The notes: generated by a model not told the origin, from the sequence alone. DNA of 64,000 nt from an uncultured Lachnospiraceae bacterium (GCA_910587765.1 CAJUNR010000008.1:4592-68591), one strand, 5' to 3'; shown: positions 7,606 through 16,804, numbered from the stretch's first letter. Made by a program: numbers and translations.

Positions 7606-8318
7606 AACAGATAATACGCATACCTTGGAATCCGGTCAGTCCTCACTTCGTTATAGCACCAGATGCCGTAAAATGCCAGCGGTCCGGTCACATGGAGAAG
7701 GCTTATGAGGATTCCCAGCGCCATCTTCCATCCGTTTCTCGCATAAAACAGATAAAAGACTGCTGTCAGAAGTACGATACTCAAACCGTACTCCGCACGC
7801 AGGAGCGACACCCAGGCCACCGCGCCTGCCACAATCAAAAGCTTCGACAGCATTCCGGCCGCTGTTCCCATAGATCTGGTCATCCGGAGGAAGTACAGCA
7901 TCAGAAGGCTGACCGCCATGGAGCAGAGCGCGTTCTGCCCCATGGGAGCCCAGACGCGCTGATAAACCGCAAGATCATAGGGAATCTCACTGACCAGGGC
8001 AAACAGGACGACGGACAGCAGATACCGCCGGTAATCGGATGTGTGCAGAAATCCCTCCACCAGCAGAAAAGCGAACAGCGGCACCGCCATGCCGCCCAGA
8101 AGCTGCAGAACGGAGCCCACGCCCGCGAGAAACATCAGGTGAGAATCCTCCGCCAGCAGCGCCGAGAACTGCTCCTGGGTATACTGATCGATATGAATCA
8201 GTCCCTTTTCCACCACCGAGATCCCGATGGTCTGCAAAAGCATCATGGCACACGCAAACATCTTCAGCCCGTCCGCCGATATCTCCGGCGTCTTCCAGAT
8301 TACCGTTCTTCTCTGCAT
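7557..8318 (-). CDS. TraX family membrane protein
   Basis: Polytopic membrane protein of 253 aa with about eight hydrophobic helices. Conserved TraX-family features are near the N-terminus (ADGLKMFACAMMLLQTIG), in FALVSEIPYDLAVY and at the C-terminus (YYLFYPLHLLALGL). TraX was named for F-pilin acetylation, but chromosomal homologues in Firmicutes are unconnected to conjugation and may acylate surface molecules. AGGAGG precedes the ATG. It converges on and overlaps the MATE gene by 49 nt; no conjugation genes are nearby. Confidence 0.85.
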   Translation of the reverse strand: MQRRTVIWKTPEISADGLKMFACAMMLLQTIGISVVEKGLIHIDQYTQEQFSALLAEDSHLMFLAGVGSVLQLLGGMAVPLFAFLLVEGFLHTSDYRRYLLSVVLFALVSEIPYDLAVYQRVWAPMGQNALCSMAVSLLMLYFLRMTRSMGTAAGMLSKLLIVAGAVAWVSLLRAEYGLSIVLLTAVFYLFYARNGWKMALGILISLLHVTGPLAFYGIWCYNEVRTDRIPRYAYYLFYPLHLLALGLISALL

Positions 8319-8335
8319 CTTAGCCTCCTATTATA

Positions 8336-8670
8336 GTTCCGCATCTCCCCTCCCAGACCCCTGGCGTCTGGAAGCATTTTCAGCCGTAGACACGTCTGAA
8401 AATCCTTCCGGGGCTGTACGGTCCGATGCTGTTTTTTTAGTTCCGCATCTCCCCTTCCAGCCCCCTGCGTCTGGAAGCATTTTCAGCCGCTGGCACGTCT
8501 GAAAATCCTTCCGGGGCTGTACGGTCCGATGCTGTTTTTTTAGTTCCGCATCTCCCCTTCCAGCCCCCTGCGTCTGGAAGCATTTTCAGCCGCTGGCACG
8601 TCTGAAAATCCTTCCGGGGGCAGTCCGGTCCGATACTGGTTTTTCAGTCCCGCATCTCCCCTCCCGGGGA
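8336..8670. repeat. three tandem copies of a structured intergenic element plus a truncated fourth
   Basis: Copies at 8336-8439, 8440-8542 and 8543-8646 (103-104 bp each) are nearly identical; a fourth begins at about 8647 and decays near 8670. Each starts GTTCCGCATC and ends GATGCTG followed by a T-run on the plus strand. Nested arms are visible: GCATC/GATGC outside, AGCCCC/GGGGCT in the middle, ATTTTCAG/CTGAAAAT inside. Diverged single copies are at 23102-23204 and 26056-26110. This fills the gap between the TraX and GH53 genes, both on the minus strand; no coding sequence seen here. Confidence 0.85.
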
Positions 8671-9783
8671 TCATGCTTCGAAATCCCGGATGGCTTCCAG
8701 CGCCGGCAGGACGTTTCCGTCATAATCGAACAGCGCCTGGTTCGCCCACTCGTTGCCTCCGGGCCCTTTTTCGCCCATGTAGCGGATCGCCGCTTCCGTG
8801 GCCCAGCCGCTGCCCGGTACGGGGATCCAGGCAGGCTCCCAGTAGCAGAAGCCTCTGCCCCGTCTTCCCGGTACCCGCAGGATCAGCTCCATGATCTCTT
8901 TCATGAAATCCGCCTGTCCCTCCGGCGTCATGGGAAAGGGCACCTTTTCCGCAAGCTTTGGGCCTGCCGCCATACCCTTCCGGCACTCTGCCGGGAGTTT
9001 CTCATAGCTCTGGTAATCTTCCAGCGTATGGGCCGTGGACACTTCCGTCAGGATCAGCTCCTTCTGATACCGCAGGGCCATATCGTTCATGTTATGCTCA
9101 AGCATCGGAAGCGTCCCGTGCCAGAACGGATAATAAGACAGGCCGATGTATTCAAAATCTTCCCCTCCGTGTTCCAGATAACGGTCAAACCAGTTCCGGT
9201 ACAGTTCATTATTGCCGCCGTTGTCCAGATGGATCATGACCGGAATCTCCGGAAAGGTATCGCGGACCGCACGGATCCCGGCGCTGACCAGGCGGGCAAT
9301 GGATTCCCAGGCCGGCACTTTCCCCACGGGCCATAACAGCCCGTGGGTGATCTCGTTTCCGATGGATACGATCTCGGGAAGCGCCTGTTCCTTTCCGCAT
9401 CGTCTGAGAATCAATACTGTATAATCATATACCGCCTGGCAAAGCCCGCCTTCCGTCATTCCCTGCCAGGCTTTCGGCGGGATCTGTTTGCCCGGATCGG
9501 TCCAGCAGTCGCTGTAGTGAAAGTCCAGAAGCCATCCGATCTCCCGTTCCTTTGCCCTTTTTGCAAGGGTCAGTGTGGTACTGAGATCGTTCCCGCCCCC
9601 GCCGTAGGAAGCGCCGTTTTCATCAAAGGGATCGTTCCACAGGCGCAGACGGACCAGATTCGTACCGTAACGTTTCAAAATATCCAGCGCGTCGCCCGCC
9701 GCTTTGTGGTCATAAAATTTTCCTCCGCACCGCTCCACCTCCAGAAGCGAAGAGATGTCCATGCCTTTTATCCATTCTTTCAT
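8671..9783 (-). CDS. GH53 arabinogalactan endo-beta-1,4-galactanase, cytoplasmic
   Basis: Glycoside hydrolase family 53, 370 aa, expected to cleave beta-1,4-galactan chains. The N-terminal barrel motif KGMDISSLLEVE, RLRLWNDPFD, the acid/base glutamate in SIGNEITHGLLWP and the nucleophile glutamate in ILTEVS are present, with DFHYSDCWTDPGKQ between. There is no signal peptide, unlike secreted family members, so it probably acts on imported galacto-oligosaccharides. The start at 9783 (MKEWIKGMD) has GGAG 6 nt upstream; an ATG 12 nt earlier has a poor site. Last gene of the ABC transporter operon. Confidence 0.93.
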   Translation of the reverse strand: MKEWIKGMDISSLLEVERCGGKFYDHKAAGDALDILKRYGTNLVRLRLWNDPFDENGASYGGGGNDLSTTLTLAKRAKEREIGWLLDFHYSDCWTDPGKQIPPKAWQGMTEGGLCQAVYDYTVLILRRCGKEQALPEIVSIGNEITHGLLWPVGKVPAWESIARLVSAGIRAVRDTFPEIPVMIHLDNGGNNELYRNWFDRYLEHGGEDFEYIGLSYYPFWHGTLPMLEHNMNDMALRYQKELILTEVSTAHTLEDYQSYEKLPAECRKGMAAGPKLAEKVPFPMTPEGQADFMKEIMELILRVPGRRGRGFCYWEPAWIPVPGSGWATEAAIRYMGEKGPGGNEWANQALFDYDGNVLPALEAIRDFEA

Positions 9784-9817
9784 ATCAGACTCCATTCTTG
9801 TTTACGGCCGCATTGAT

Positions 9818-10042
9818 CTAAAAGGTCTCAAAATCCGCTTCTGTAAACCGCCTCATCATATCCCGGTAGCGGAAACGCGCCATCTGATTTTTCTTCAGCA
9901 CGTCTTCCTCCGTCCCGGTATACTGGCAGCGGATACAGTAGTATTCCTTCTTATCCTTATCATAAAACATATCCAGATCCAGGTCGCGCATAAAGCAGGA
10001 CGGGCACCGGTAGTTTAATCTGCCTTTTCCAGACTGAGCCAT
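9818..10042 (-). CDS. small zinc-ribbon protein, 74 aa
   Basis: Begins MAQSGKGRLNYRCPSC and has two CxxC knuckles (CPSC and CIRC, 22 residues apart), the signature of a zinc ribbon. The C-terminal third is basic and helical (NQMARFRYRDMMRRFTEADF). The gene overlaps the 3' end of the 611-aa gene by 28 nt and carries AGAGG upstream of its start, so it is translated from the same mRNA. No specific family recognised; a nucleic-acid or protein-binding accessory role is possible. Confidence 0.7.
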   Translation of the reverse strand: MAQSGKGRLNYRCPSCFMRDLDLDMFYDKDKKEYYCIRCQYTGTEEDVLKKNQMARFRYRDMMRRFTEADFETF

Positions 10043-11850
10043 GTGACAAACCTCTCCTTCTCCTTTAATCTCCCCTTATACCCCAGGGTAAACATGGGAC
10101 TGAACGCATAGCCTTCCTTCATATAGCCCTCCCGGTCCCTGCCCTCGCAGGTCAGAGAAACCTTCGTATGGATGGGCGGCAGCGTGCAGCCCACCCGGTC
10201 CGCTTCCGCCAGGACATATTCCCGGCATTTATATTCATAAGGAAGCGTCTTTTGCTCCATTCCCGCTTTCTCCGCCCAGAGCGTCAGGCTGCTCATGTCC
10301 TCCGGATATTCGTTAGTCCCATAGCACGCCACAAGGTATTCGTCAATCTCCACCTCCGCGTCCGGGTCGCTCATCTGAAGCACCCTGCGCTCGATCCGGA
10401 TGGCTCCGGTCCCTTCCGTGAAGGTGAGGACCGTCTGCAGCTTCACCGTCAGTCCCTCAAACTCGATCTCCACCGGGTCAAGGGTCAGGATCCGATCCTT
10501 TCCTTCCTGAGAAACATGCGCCTTCGTCCGGCACAGGCACAGGTCCGCCTCTTCGCCTTGATAGAGCAGCTTTGCGCTCCTGATGGTGCCTTCTCCCGCA
10601 TAGTGGGTAAAATACCCCGCCCGGTATTTCTCCTGAATCAGAAACGGATAGCTGGCGTCCTGCACATGAGGCGTGCCGATGCCCACCGGCCAGTTCAGTT
10701 TGGCGACGTAGGGCCGAAGGTCCACAACCGCGCCGCCCTGATCCATGTTGACGCAGGCGCGCATCCACGGATCGCAGTACCAGAACACCTGCTTTTTGCT
10801 GCCGTAGAGAATATCCCGCCAGAGCGCGCACTCCGGCTCCGTATAGGATTTTTTCTGCCGGTAGTAATCGGCGAATTCGCTCATGGTCATATCCAGAAGT
10901 TTTCCTTCTTTTTTGAGTTTTCCGTAATAGGCACAGCCGTCTTCGTAGGATTTTTTCAGAAGTTCGTACGGCGCCTCCCAGCGTCCCATCTTGTTCATCC
11001 AGCCCGGACCTACGAACATCATATTGTAGGCGTAACCGTTATTGAATTTCGCCTGATACCGAAACTGATCGATCAGGTTGTACAGGTACGGATACTCGCC
11101 GTTCTCATAAATCATACCCCGGAGCACATTCTGGGGATGGGTGCCGAAGTTGGAGCCGTTGCCGTCATAGCAGGCGATCAGGTCCCGGCTCAGATGGGGG
11201 ATCGCCACGATTCCGGAATCTTCTTCCTCACTGGCCGCCGGCGCATGGGTGTTCTGCTTCGACGGAATCCAGGGCGCCCAGGGACCGCCGTCCATGAACG
11301 TATACCAGCTGTTGTTGCAAGTATGATACGCCTTGGGCCCCTCCTCCCAGCAGGTGGCGACGGCGCACTTGACGGACGGATACCGCTCCTTGATATAATT
11401 CGTCAGTTCCGCATCCATATAGTAGGAGCCTGTGGACTCCGGATAGAAGCCGAACCGCTCATGGAATTTTTCAAACACGTCCTGTACGATCGCCTTCTTG
11501 TCTTCCATGGAGAACATCCAGATACAGAAATCCTTCGTCTTATATTTTTCACGAAATTCCTTACACGGAAGCCCCAGAAGGGTCAGGCCGATCTCATCCC
11601 CATACTGCTCGTGGTGTTCTTTTGCCAGCTCCACCGCCTCGTCGTTGAACAGGCTGGCATAGGTCATCTCTATGGTCGTCTTCAGGCCGTTTTTGTGGGC
11701 GCACTCCTGCTGGACCTTGAAAATATCCAGGCTCTCCGTCAGAAGGGCTTTGCGCCCGATGTCCTCGGTCTGCCCGTGCCCGGTCACCTTCTCCGCGTAT
11801 TCCGGCACCATCTCCGGGCGGTGAATGATATTTAGAATAAACTGTTCCAT
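10015..11850 (-). CDS. 611-aa protein of unknown function in galactan operon
   Basis: A large soluble protein with no signal peptide and no family I can name. The N-terminal half looks like an alpha/beta barrel or deacetylase-like domain (KTTIEMTYASLFNDEAVELA, FYPESTGSYYMDAELTNYI, YDGNGSNFGTHPQN). The C-terminal part looks like a beta-sandwich (ILTLDPVEIEFEGLTVKLQT, IRIERRVLQMSDPDAEVEID), the layout of several glycoside-processing enzymes. Acidic and aromatic clusters (WYTFMDGGPWAPWIPS) would suit a sugar site. It lies between the ABC permease and GH53 genes in one operon, so a role in processing galactan fragments is inferred. Confidence 0.75.
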   Translation of the reverse strand: MEQFILNIIHRPEMVPEYAEKVTGHGQTEDIGRKALLTESLDIFKVQQECAHKNGLKTTIEMTYASLFNDEAVELAKEHHEQYGDEIGLTLLGLPCKEFREKYKTKDFCIWMFSMEDKKAIVQDVFEKFHERFGFYPESTGSYYMDAELTNYIKERYPSVKCAVATCWEEGPKAYHTCNNSWYTFMDGGPWAPWIPSKQNTHAPAASEEEDSGIVAIPHLSRDLIACYDGNGSNFGTHPQNVLRGMIYENGEYPYLYNLIDQFRYQAKFNNGYAYNMMFVGPGWMNKMGRWEAPYELLKKSYEDGCAYYGKLKKEGKLLDMTMSEFADYYRQKKSYTEPECALWRDILYGSKKQVFWYCDPWMRACVNMDQGGAVVDLRPYVAKLNWPVGIGTPHVQDASYPFLIQEKYRAGYFTHYAGEGTIRSAKLLYQGEEADLCLCRTKAHVSQEGKDRILTLDPVEIEFEGLTVKLQTVLTFTEGTGAIRIERRVLQMSDPDAEVEIDEYLVACYGTNEYPEDMSSLTLWAEKAGMEQKTLPYEYKCREYVLAEADRVGCTLPPIHTKVSLTCEGRDREGYMKEGYAFSPMFTLGYKGRLKEKERFVTWLSLEKAD

Positions 11851-11887
11851 GGTCTGTTGTTATTCCTCTCTTTATATAAAATCCCCG

Positions 11888-12742
11888 TCAGCCCTTCACC
11901 GCTCCGCCGGTCACGCCTTCCACATAGAATTTCTGCATGATGACGAACAGAATCGAGATGGGGATGGACACCAGCACGCCGCCTGCGCAGAACTGGGTGA
12001 AATAGTTGTTGATCAGACTTCTGTCCAGCATCTGGTACAGCCCCACTGCCACCGTATACTGAGAAGAAATCCCCGCGTTCAGAATCATTTTCGCATAGAC
12101 GAAATCCATCCACGGCACCAGAAAGCTGCTGATGACCGTGTAGACGATGATGGGCTGGCTTAAGGGCAGCACCATCTGAAAGAAGATCCGGGCCTCACTG
12201 CAGCCGTCGATCCTCGCGGACTCGCAGAGCGCCCTCGGCACCGTATCAAAAAAGCCTTTGGCGATCAGGTAACCCAGCCCCGACGAGGCCGAGTACACCA
12301 TGATCAGTCCCGCATAGCTGTTGGTCAGATTGAAGGTTTTCAGGGTAAAATACACGGCGATCATGGCCAGCATACCCGGAAACAGATTCAGGATCACGGC
12401 GATGTTCATCAGCGGCTTTCTCGACGGAAAGCGCATCATGGAGGTGGCGTATGCCACCATCAACACGAACATGGTGGAGATCACGCAGGTAAAACATGCG
12501 ATCACAAAGGTGTTCAGAAACCATCTGGGAAACTGCGACACCGAATCCGGCTGAAACAGCTTCACATAGTTAATGGCGCTCCACTGCTCCGGGAAAAAGG
12601 TACTGGTGTTCATACCGGAATACGCGCTGAAGGACGTGCATAAAAGCCACACGATCGGAACCAGCCAGATCACCGCCAGCACTGCGATCAGCACATTATG
12701 TAATACAACCGTAGATGTTCTGCTGTCTTTCATCTTTTTCAT
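11888..12742 (-). CDS. sugar ABC transporter permease, MalG type
   Basis: Inner-membrane permease of 284 aa with six predicted helices. The cytoplasmic EAA loop that docks on the ATPase is ESARIDGCSEARIFFQMVLP. Its ATG overlaps the TAA of the upstream permease gene (TAATG), showing translational coupling. With the MalF-type partner and the binding lipoprotein it forms a carbohydrate importer. No ATPase gene is in the operon, so a shared MsmX-type ATPase encoded elsewhere is presumed. Confidence 0.93.
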   Translation of the reverse strand: MKKMKDSRTSTVVLHNVLIAVLAVIWLVPIVWLLCTSFSAYSGMNTSTFFPEQWSAINYVKLFQPDSVSQFPRWFLNTFVIACFTCVISTMFVLMVAYATSMMRFPSRKPLMNIAVILNLFPGMLAMIAVYFTLKTFNLTNSYAGLIMVYSASSGLGYLIAKGFFDTVPRALCESARIDGCSEARIFFQMVLPLSQPIIVYTVISSFLVPWMDFVYAKMILNAGISSQYTVAVGLYQMLDRSLINNYFTQFCAGGVLVSIPISILFVIMQKFYVEGVTGGAVKG

Positions 12743-14178
12743 TATTGATAGGTCCCCTCCTTGTCTCCCTTGATCATCCGGTTAAACGCGATCAGCGTAA
12801 ATACGGCGCAGATGATAAATACGATGATGCCGATGGCGGAAGCCATCTTGTAGTTGTAGTAATCCTGCGTCAGGCGGAACAGCCAGGTCACCAGAAGGTC
12901 CACTTCCTTTGCCTGGGAATTGGCCATCACCTGATTGGTCGTCGTATACACATTCTCGGTCAGAAGATAGATGACGTTGAAATTGTTGATATTTTTTACA
13001 AAATCCGTCACCAGCGCAGGCCCCGTCACGAACAGCATATAGGGCATGGTGATCTTCTGAAAGATCTGGAACTTGTTGGCTCCGTCCACTCTGGCGCTCT
13101 CCAGCTGCTCCGTGGGCAGATTCATCAGCACGCCGGTGGCGATCAGCATCTGATAGGGCACGCCGATCCAGATATTGATCAGGATGATCATCACGTGCGC
13201 CCAGCCTGGAGCGGACAAAAACGGAATATAGCTCGTAGACACCAGCCCGATATTCCGTAAGAAATCCGTCAGCCCGATGTTGGCGCAGATCGTGTTGACG
13301 ATGCCGCCGTTGGCGAAGAAGTTCCGCACCAGCAGAAGGGATACGAACTGGGGCACCGCGATCGTTGCGATGAACAGCGTCCTCCACAGCCTCGGCGCCC
13401 TGGTCTTTTTGCTGTTCAAAAGCAATGACAGGACGATGCCGCCGATATAGGTGGTAATCGTCGCAAAGAATGCCCACACCAGCGTCCATCCAAGCACGCG
13501 CACGAACGCATAGCCAAAGGATACCGTCAGTCCTCCGCCGCCGAACAGACTGATAAAGTTCTGAAAGCCCACCCAGGTGAACAGTCCGCCGGGCGGCATA
13601 TGATTCTGGTCATAGTTTGTAAATGCCACCAGAATGAGAAGCAGGATCGGCACGACCGTGAAGATCACCACTCCCAGCACCGGAAGGGCCAGCAGCGTAA
13701 TATGGAATTTCTCCTCTTTAAAAGAAATCAGATCTTCTTTGAACGTCCTGATCCGTACGCCCGCTCCCTCCATCAGCTGAAGCCGGTATACGCTGACCAT
13801 ATTGCACATCCAGACTGCCGCCGCCGTGATCCACACCACGAAGCTGAACAGGGAGAACAAAAGGATCTGGAACGAGTTGTCATAGTCGTTGAACTCGTTT
13901 TTCATGGTCTCGATGTTAAAGGTTTTCTCCGGCATCACGCTTCCCAGGCCGCCGAATTTCGGCACATATTCCATGGCAAACTGAACGGTGAACACGATCA
14001 CCGCGATCTCGAAGAGCGTCATGAGCGCCGCCTTTACATACTGTTTCCGTTTTGCATAGCCTGCGCCCATCCACAGCATCGAAAGCTTCACGAACAGGTC
14101 GCCTTTCGTGACTGCCCTGCAAAAGTCGGAGAAAAAACCTCCGCTCATCATTTCCGCAGACAGATTATCCTGTTTCAT
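12742..14178 (-). CDS. sugar ABC transporter permease, MalF type
   Basis: Membrane permease of 478 aa. The C-terminal 300 residues are a standard MalF domain with the EAA loop ESARVDGANKFQIFQKITMP. The N-terminal 150 residues are an extension with two further hydrophobic segments (ALMTLFEIAVIVFTVQFAM, ILLFSLFSFVVWITAAAVWM), common in clostridial maltodextrin-type permeases. It follows the binding-protein gene by 16 nt and overlaps the next permease by 1 nt. Confidence 0.93.
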   Translation of the reverse strand: MKQDNLSAEMMSGGFFSDFCRAVTKGDLFVKLSMLWMGAGYAKRKQYVKAALMTLFEIAVIVFTVQFAMEYVPKFGGLGSVMPEKTFNIETMKNEFNDYDNSFQILLFSLFSFVVWITAAAVWMCNMVSVYRLQLMEGAGVRIRTFKEDLISFKEEKFHITLLALPVLGVVIFTVVPILLLILVAFTNYDQNHMPPGGLFTWVGFQNFISLFGGGGLTVSFGYAFVRVLGWTLVWAFFATITTYIGGIVLSLLLNSKKTRAPRLWRTLFIATIAVPQFVSLLLVRNFFANGGIVNTICANIGLTDFLRNIGLVSTSYIPFLSAPGWAHVMIILINIWIGVPYQMLIATGVLMNLPTEQLESARVDGANKFQIFQKITMPYMLFVTGPALVTDFVKNINNFNVIYLLTENVYTTTNQVMANSQAKEVDLLVTWLFRLTQDYYNYKMASAIGIIVFIICAVFTLIAFNRMIKGDKEGTYQ

Positions 14179-14194
14179 CCAAATCTCCTCCCTT

Positions 14195-15463
14195 CTACTC
14201 TATGGCTGCCGTCACGCCTTCCACCAGCGCGTCAAGCGATGTCTGGATGGCTGCCGGATCATTTCTGTCCAAAGCTCCCTGGGCGATAATCTCCCCGAAG
14301 GACTGTACCGGATCCCAGTACTTTCCGCCCGCCTTCTGGATCACGCTGTATTCCGACTGGGCGATCACGGCTGCGATGGCGTAATTTGCCTGCACCTCGT
14401 CCGTCGCCACTGCACGGAGGTTCGTCGGTCCGATCTGACGTGCCTCAAAACGCCGGATCTGGGATTCCTCGTTGGTCAGATACTCCGCCAGAAGCACGGC
14501 CCAGCCGATATTTTCCGAATATTCATTTACGCCGATGAACTTATAGCCGAACGCGGATTTCATGGGAACCGACGTTCCATCAATCGTAAAATCCGGAAGC
14601 CTTGCAGCCGCATATCCGTCGCCGAATGCCACCTGCGCCGCCTGTGCGTCCCAGGAACCGGAGACGATGGCGCACAGATTGCCGGAAGCGATCTGATTCG
14701 CCGTATCGCCGTCCGCAATGGACATGAACGCCGGATGTCCGGCGATATCCAGCATGGACTGCACCACCTGCACGCCTGTATAACCCTCCGGGCTGGTTCC
14801 GTTCCAGTCCATGGCCGTCGTCCCGTCCGGGTTCAGATCCGTCATAAAGCCCGCCCCGTAGAAAAATGCCGCATTATACCAGCCGGAAGAAAAGACCATG
14901 CCCGCCTTCTTTCCTGCCGTCTGCGCCGCCTCCAGAATGGTGTCCCAGGACCTGGCGTCCTCCTCTGAGATTACGGAAGAATCATAGTACAGGAAATAAC
15001 TGTTGTCTCCCGCCATGGGAAAGGCATAGAAGGTGTCGTTTACCGTCGCCGCCGCCACGGAAGATTCACTGTTCGCCGCTTTGATCTCGTCAAGGGTCCT
15101 GCCGGGATAGCGCTCAAATGCTTCTTCATAATTCTGAAGGTCCGCCAGCGCGCCTGCGTTGACCAGATCGTAAATCTGATCGCTGGCAAACGCGAACACG
15201 TCCGCTGCCGCCTCCACATCCGTCAGGATCGTGTCCTTCGCCGTGGATTCCGACTCCACGCCCAGCTGGATGTCGAAGTCCACATCCGGATACTGTGCTT
15301 CAAAGCCGGCGATCAGCTCTGACAGAAGCGCCTGATCGTCCTCCGCGCCCCATACCCGTATGCCGACCGCATCCTCCGCTCCCGAAGAAGATCCGCCGCA
15401 CGCGACCAGTCCTGCTGCCGTCACAACCGCCAGGGCAACAGCCGGTATCTTTTTGAATTTCAT
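14195..15463 (-). CDS. sugar ABC transporter substrate-binding lipoprotein
   Basis: Extracellular solute-binding protein of family 1, 422 aa. The signal peptide is hydrophobic and ends in a lipobox (LVACGGSSSG), so the mature protein is lipid-anchored at Cys 22. The fold motifs IRVWGAEDDQALLSEL near the N-terminus and IVSGSWDAQAAQVAFGD in the centre are typical. First gene of the operon with two permeases, the 611-aa protein, the zinc ribbon and GH53; galacto-oligosaccharides are the likely ligand (inference from GH53/GH42 context). Its promoter region has two matched operators. Confidence 0.93.
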   Translation of the reverse strand: MKFKKIPAVALAVVTAAGLVACGGSSSGAEDAVGIRVWGAEDDQALLSELIAGFEAQYPDVDFDIQLGVESESTAKDTILTDVEAAADVFAFASDQIYDLVNAGALADLQNYEEAFERYPGRTLDEIKAANSESSVAAATVNDTFYAFPMAGDNSYFLYYDSSVISEEDARSWDTILEAAQTAGKKAGMVFSSGWYNAAFFYGAGFMTDLNPDGTTAMDWNGTSPEGYTGVQVVQSMLDIAGHPAFMSIADGDTANQIASGNLCAIVSGSWDAQAAQVAFGDGYAAARLPDFTIDGTSVPMKSAFGYKFIGVNEYSENIGWAVLLAEYLTNEESQIRRFEARQIGPTNLRAVATDEVQANYAIAAVIAQSEYSVIQKAGGKYWDPVQSFGEIIAQGALDRNDPAAIQTSLDALVEGVTAAIE

Positions 15464-15487
15464 ATGTTTCCCTCCTTGAAATGTATT

Positions 15488-15631
15488 TTGCGCAGTTTGC
15501 GCAATCGGTTGTTCGTATTTTTAGTATATTACTGTTTTTCTTGGTTGTCAATTATACATAATCCTCATTTTTTGCATCTATTTTTATGCAGATCGTCTTA
15601 TTTTTCTGTTTTATTTGCGCAATATGCGCAA
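15488..15631 (-). promoter_or_regulatory. promoter and two spaced operators of the sugar ABC operon
   Basis: Minus-strand TTGACA (15546-15551), 17-bp spacer and TATACT (15523-15528) form a near-perfect promoter. Two 17-bp operators of identical design, TTGCGCA-N3-TGCGCAA, flank it: one at 15488-15504, over or just past the transcription start, and one at 15615-15631, about 65 bp upstream of the -35. Their centres are 127 bp apart, close to twelve helical turns, which would suit repression by DNA looping. The LacI protein at 16953-17951 is a candidate binder, but the operator in front of its own operon is different. Confidence 0.8.
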
Positions 15632-15640
15632 TTCACTAAC

Positions 15641-15690
15641 AAAAAAGACGTATGCAAAGCCGGATGTTTCCATATCCGGACGCATACGTC
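15641..15690 (-). terminator. terminator of the DUF1016 gene
   Basis: On the minus strand, arms GACGTATGC and GCATACGTC enclose a second stem (ATCCGG with CCGGAT). They are followed by a run of six T. It lies just downstream of the broken nuclease gene and just upstream of the ABC operon operators. Confidence 0.85.
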
Positions 15691-15712
15691 CTGCTGATGC
15701 GAAATGACAGAA

Positions 15713-16804
15713 TCATTCCTGTTCCTCTTTTTCCTGCTGCTGCAACTGAAATAACATCTTTTGTGTTTCAATTTCTGCCTTTAGTTCTTCTTTCGTAGGA
15801 AGATATAACTTATACTTTGACGCAAAAAGTTGTTCGTTTCCATGAAGAACAGAATATCTTGCTATATCTTCATCTGTATCTGAGCACAATACAATCCCTA
15901 TCGTCGGATTGTCACCTTCGCTGCGCTTTAATTCGTCATACATGCGGACGTACATATCCATCTGCCCCACATCCTGATGCGTGATTTTCTCCGTCTTTAA
16001 ATCAATCAGCACAAAGCATTTTAAAATATAGTTATAGAATACCATATCGATATAATAATCTTCTTTTTCAGTCCTGACATGCTGTTGCCTTGCAACAAAA
16101 GCATATCCCTTTCCAAGTTCCATTAAGAACCTTTGCAAGTTAGACAATATACTGGATTCCAAATCACTTTCCGTAAAATCATTACTTTGTGCCATTCCTA
16201 AGAACTCTGCTATGACTGGATTTTTTATAAATTCATATTTATCATTTTGATACCTGCCAGTCAGCACTTTCATTTCTGATTCAACCATATCAGGCTTTTG
16301 TGTCCGAAGCATCCTGTAATAATACTGAGAAGATATGTTTCTCTGTAACATCCGCATACTCCAAGTCTGCTGACATGCTTCCTCTTCATACCATTTTCTG
16401 GCTTTCATGTCTTCTACCTGCAGCAAAACTCTGTAATGTGTCCACGACAAAATCTGTCCAGAAGATTTTGGACTCAGTGAGTCCAAAATATCAGGAAAAA
16501 CCTCATAAAATTTCTTAAATTTATATAAGCTGCTAACATCAAAACCTTTTCCGTACTCTTTTGTTAAAGCTTTTGACAATGATTTCATTATCTCTTTTCC
16601 ATAATTATCTGTTCAGGTGGTTCCTTTCAGCTCCTCTTCAACAATACGTTGTCCTATCAGCCAGTTTCTTTTAACTAATGTAGTATTAACTGCCTGATAT
16701 GCCTGATGTTGTGCCGCTTCTATGATACTTTTCATATCTGACAAAATATTGTCTGTATTTGCGTAATTCATAGATTTTATTATTTCCATTCTGGTATCAC
16801 TCAT
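15713..16804 (-). pseudogene. DUF1016 (YhcG-type) PD-(D/E)XK nuclease gene with an in-frame stop
   Basis: The N-terminal part (16613-16804, MSDTRMEIIKSMNYANTD to EEELKGTT) and the rest (from 16588, MKSLSKALTKEYGKGFDVSS) are in the same reading frame. They are separated by one TGA (16613-16615) and eight codons that read sensibly (TDNYGKEI). The C-terminal half has the nuclease-like core YYIDMVFYNYILKCFVLIDL with a following K-T-E. A single CGA-to-TGA change would explain the interruption. RBS GAGGAG precedes the 16804 start. The downstream part could still be made from internal ATG 16588, but the N-terminal helical domain would be lost. Confidence 0.85.

Noticed and set aside
7557..8318. Evidence of a conjugative element from the TraX-like gene
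   Set aside because: No relaxase, coupling protein or type IV secretion genes nearby; TraX-like proteins are common on Firmicute chromosomes.
8336..8646. Possible CRISPR array
   Set aside because: Units are about 104 bp, contiguous and without unique spacers; internal nested stems fit a structured element instead.
15713..16588. Frameshift in the DUF1016 gene
   Set aside because: The two parts are in the same frame (16615 and 16588 differ by 27), so only a stop codon separates them.
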